Below, one piece after another: positions 62,201 to 64,000 of a stretch of DNA of 64,000 nt (the stretch's first letter is position 1; every line of letters begins with the position of its first letter). The stretch lies in NCBI GenBank assembly GCA_013396655.1, contig WBMV01001245.1:587013-651012 (forward strand), given 5' to 3'. The stretch comes from Campylorhamphus procurvoides. Taxonomy: Eukaryota > Chordata > Aves > Passeriformes > Dendrocolaptidae. The translations under genes were made by a program, and so were the position numbers. The notes under the pieces were generated by a model. It did no database searches. It saw only the letters and a program-made list of their open reading frames with translations, and was not told the DNA's origin.

Positions 62201-64000
62201 AACAGCTGAAGTGGCACAGTTCACCCATGGAATCTTGTAAAGGGGCAGTGCAACACCAGAAAAATTAATGGTCACTGTATTTACAAGAGTCCACACATAG
62301 CAACCTCAGCATGGGAACACAATAGACCCTTGAGATCAATTCTGTTGCAAATGAAAATAGTTTCCAGAATCACAGTGCTGGAGAGAACTGTAAGGCCAGG
62401 CTCCTACAGTCACAGACAACAAGTCCAGAAGGGTCCCCGCAAACCACAAAATACTTCTCAACACCCTGGAACAAGCCTATGACCTATGGTGCAAAAGACC
62501 AAAAGCCACAAAGACTCCAGTGTGGCACAGGAAGAGGGAAGGGAAGCTCCAGCTCTCCACCACCACCTTTGGCCCTGACAAAAACAGTACTCCTGGGAGA
62601 GGAATATTTGTGAATATTTTGCATCTTAAGGAATGTCTTTTTGATCTGACAGTTGTTAGTCAAATAAATTTCCAACTGTGCTGTAAAATATGCCCAAGTA
62701 ACATGTAATTATGAAGAAAACACTAAATAGCCATGACTACCTAAAACTATTCGCCTTTTGACTCAGTTTTGTTAACTGCTGATCTGTTGCTTCCCACAGG
62801 AACTGTACATTAGCAAACATTAAATATAGAACAGGTCATACTGAAGTGTCCTTCCCTGTCCTTCCCTGCATTCCTCATCCTTCTTTACCAACTGTATATG
62901 TGAAAACCAATCAGAAAATGTATTCAAGCCACAAACCTGTGATTTTCCTTTTTCTATTTTAAAGTTCTCACATTTGGAGTGAAGCCCAAATTTGGATTTT
63001 GCACTCTCAAAATACCCTATGAGCATCTGGCTGGGATGGTGGTTTGTTTGTTTCTATGCTTCCCACATTATAAGTTATATTCATGATCACATGTAACCTA
63101 ATACATATTTTTATTGCATTTGCAAAAGAAAGGCAACACAATACCAGCAAAAGTTTGATTCCAGAGAGATGTAGAGCCAATTTGGACTTGGCCGGCAAAT
63201 GTTGCTTTTAACGTGGCTTGACAGACCTCCCAAAAACATAACAAATATGGCATCAGAATATGCTGAAGTGGGTATTTTGGTTTGTTGCAAAATTAGAGTG
63301 TATTATTTTCCCTTCATTACAGTTTTGCTGTCTAGTATATAGACTATTTTCTTCAAAAACCCAGAACCCTGCTGTTCTCAGTAGGAGTTGCGTATTATGG
63401 CAGTGCTGTTGGAAGTCTTACTTAGAATGACTGAAATGTTTTTGCAGGGTGTCAACTTCCAAGTCATCATTAATGTTTACAGTCTCAATAGCAGCTTGCA
63501 TTGCTATAGTAACCCTTAAAGGAACATTCCTAACAGAAAACTAAAAGAAAAGGAAGCCACATTTTTACCAAATGCTCATAACACAGGGATTGTTCCTGGG
63601 ATAGTTCAGTAACTTATGTTTTGAACAAATGCAACCTGAAGAAAAAGTGGGCCTCTTATATTAGCAAATCAATTTTATATGCTGCCAAATGATGGGATGA
63701 GACAGAACTTGGATAGATGCCCTCTCTTAAAAAATATAACCTCTGTCAGCTCTAACCAAAGCAAGTATGGGAAAGGGCTTAAGGAAACTGAGGCTTCTTG
63801 CCAGCAAAAATTTTTTTGTGAGGAATTCTGTACCTATTATTAAAAGAAAAAAAAGTTTACCATGATTTTTCTATTTACCTCTAGGCTAACTTATGGAAAA
63901 CAAAGGTGTCTTCTGAGTAATTAGTACCACACACTGCAGAGAAATCAGTGATATAGTTTATAGCCTATAACATCATTTCCTTAGCATGAGCTACAGTATA
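62201..64000. other. Unique AT-rich DNA, no gene seen
   Basis: Nothing coding or repetitive is recognised. A slightly GC-richer patch at about 62350-62590 has no known family. Confidence 0.5.

Noticed and set aside
62350..62480. Second CR1-like start (CCAGAATCACAGTGCTGG) downstream of the 62068 tail
   Set aside because: Only about 18 bp resembles the CR1 terminus; the following sequence does not.
1..64000. CRISPR arrays, bacterial operons, prophage or other prokaryotic systems
   Set aside because: No direct-repeat/spacer arrays, no closely packed long frames and no ribosome-binding-site-led genes; the repeat content is avian.

Overview
The window looks like bird nuclear DNA, most likely from a perching bird (passerine). 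It is AT-rich, with long stretches that carry no supportable gene, and its recognisable mobile elements are mainly CR1 LINEs, the dominant avian retrotransposon. The passerine inference rests on one element at 40123-40268 on the minus strand. There a degenerate tRNA-Ile-like head is joined to a CR1-type tail, which is the architecture described for the passerine SINE TguSINE1.

I find no protein-coding gene, rRNA or functional tRNA that I can support. The longest open frames (up to about 208 codons) either lie in CR1 elements, sense or antisense, cross the simple repeat near 10 kb, or look like chance frames without homology that I recognise. The window is best read as intergenic or deep-intronic sequence. 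Short exons of an unrecognised gene cannot be excluded by eye.

Layout: 1-2.7 kb unique AT-rich DNA; 2.7-3.6 kb CR1 (minus); 5.1-5.5 kb CR1 (plus, old); 8.9-9.2 kb CR1 (plus); 9.9-10.2 kb a large pyrimidine microsatellite that changes unit across an assembly gap; 11.5 kb a TA-rich tract; 12.0-12.9 kb and 15.5 kb two related segments, the second with a one-base N where the first has about 760 bp; 13.1-13.5 kb a possible solo LTR (minus); 17.5-18.2 kb CR1 (plus); 20.6-23.0 kb a very old CR1 (plus); 27.15-27.26 kb a long hairpin; 29.7-30.3 kb CR1 (plus); 34.6 and 35.8 kb short perfect inverted repeats; 40.1 kb the tRNA/CR1 SINE; 44.0-44.8 kb CR1 (minus) with an internal deletion marked by a single N; 59.3 and 62.1 kb short CR1 tails (minus). 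The rest is unique DNA with a few simple repeats.

The points most worth following are the SINE and its CR1 partner family in the same window, the 40-column hairpin at 27.15 kb whose mismatches are mostly G-U wobbles on the plus strand, and the single-N junctions that coincide with missing sequence. Family names come from recognising sequence from memory, with no database search. Boundaries of old repeats are approximate.
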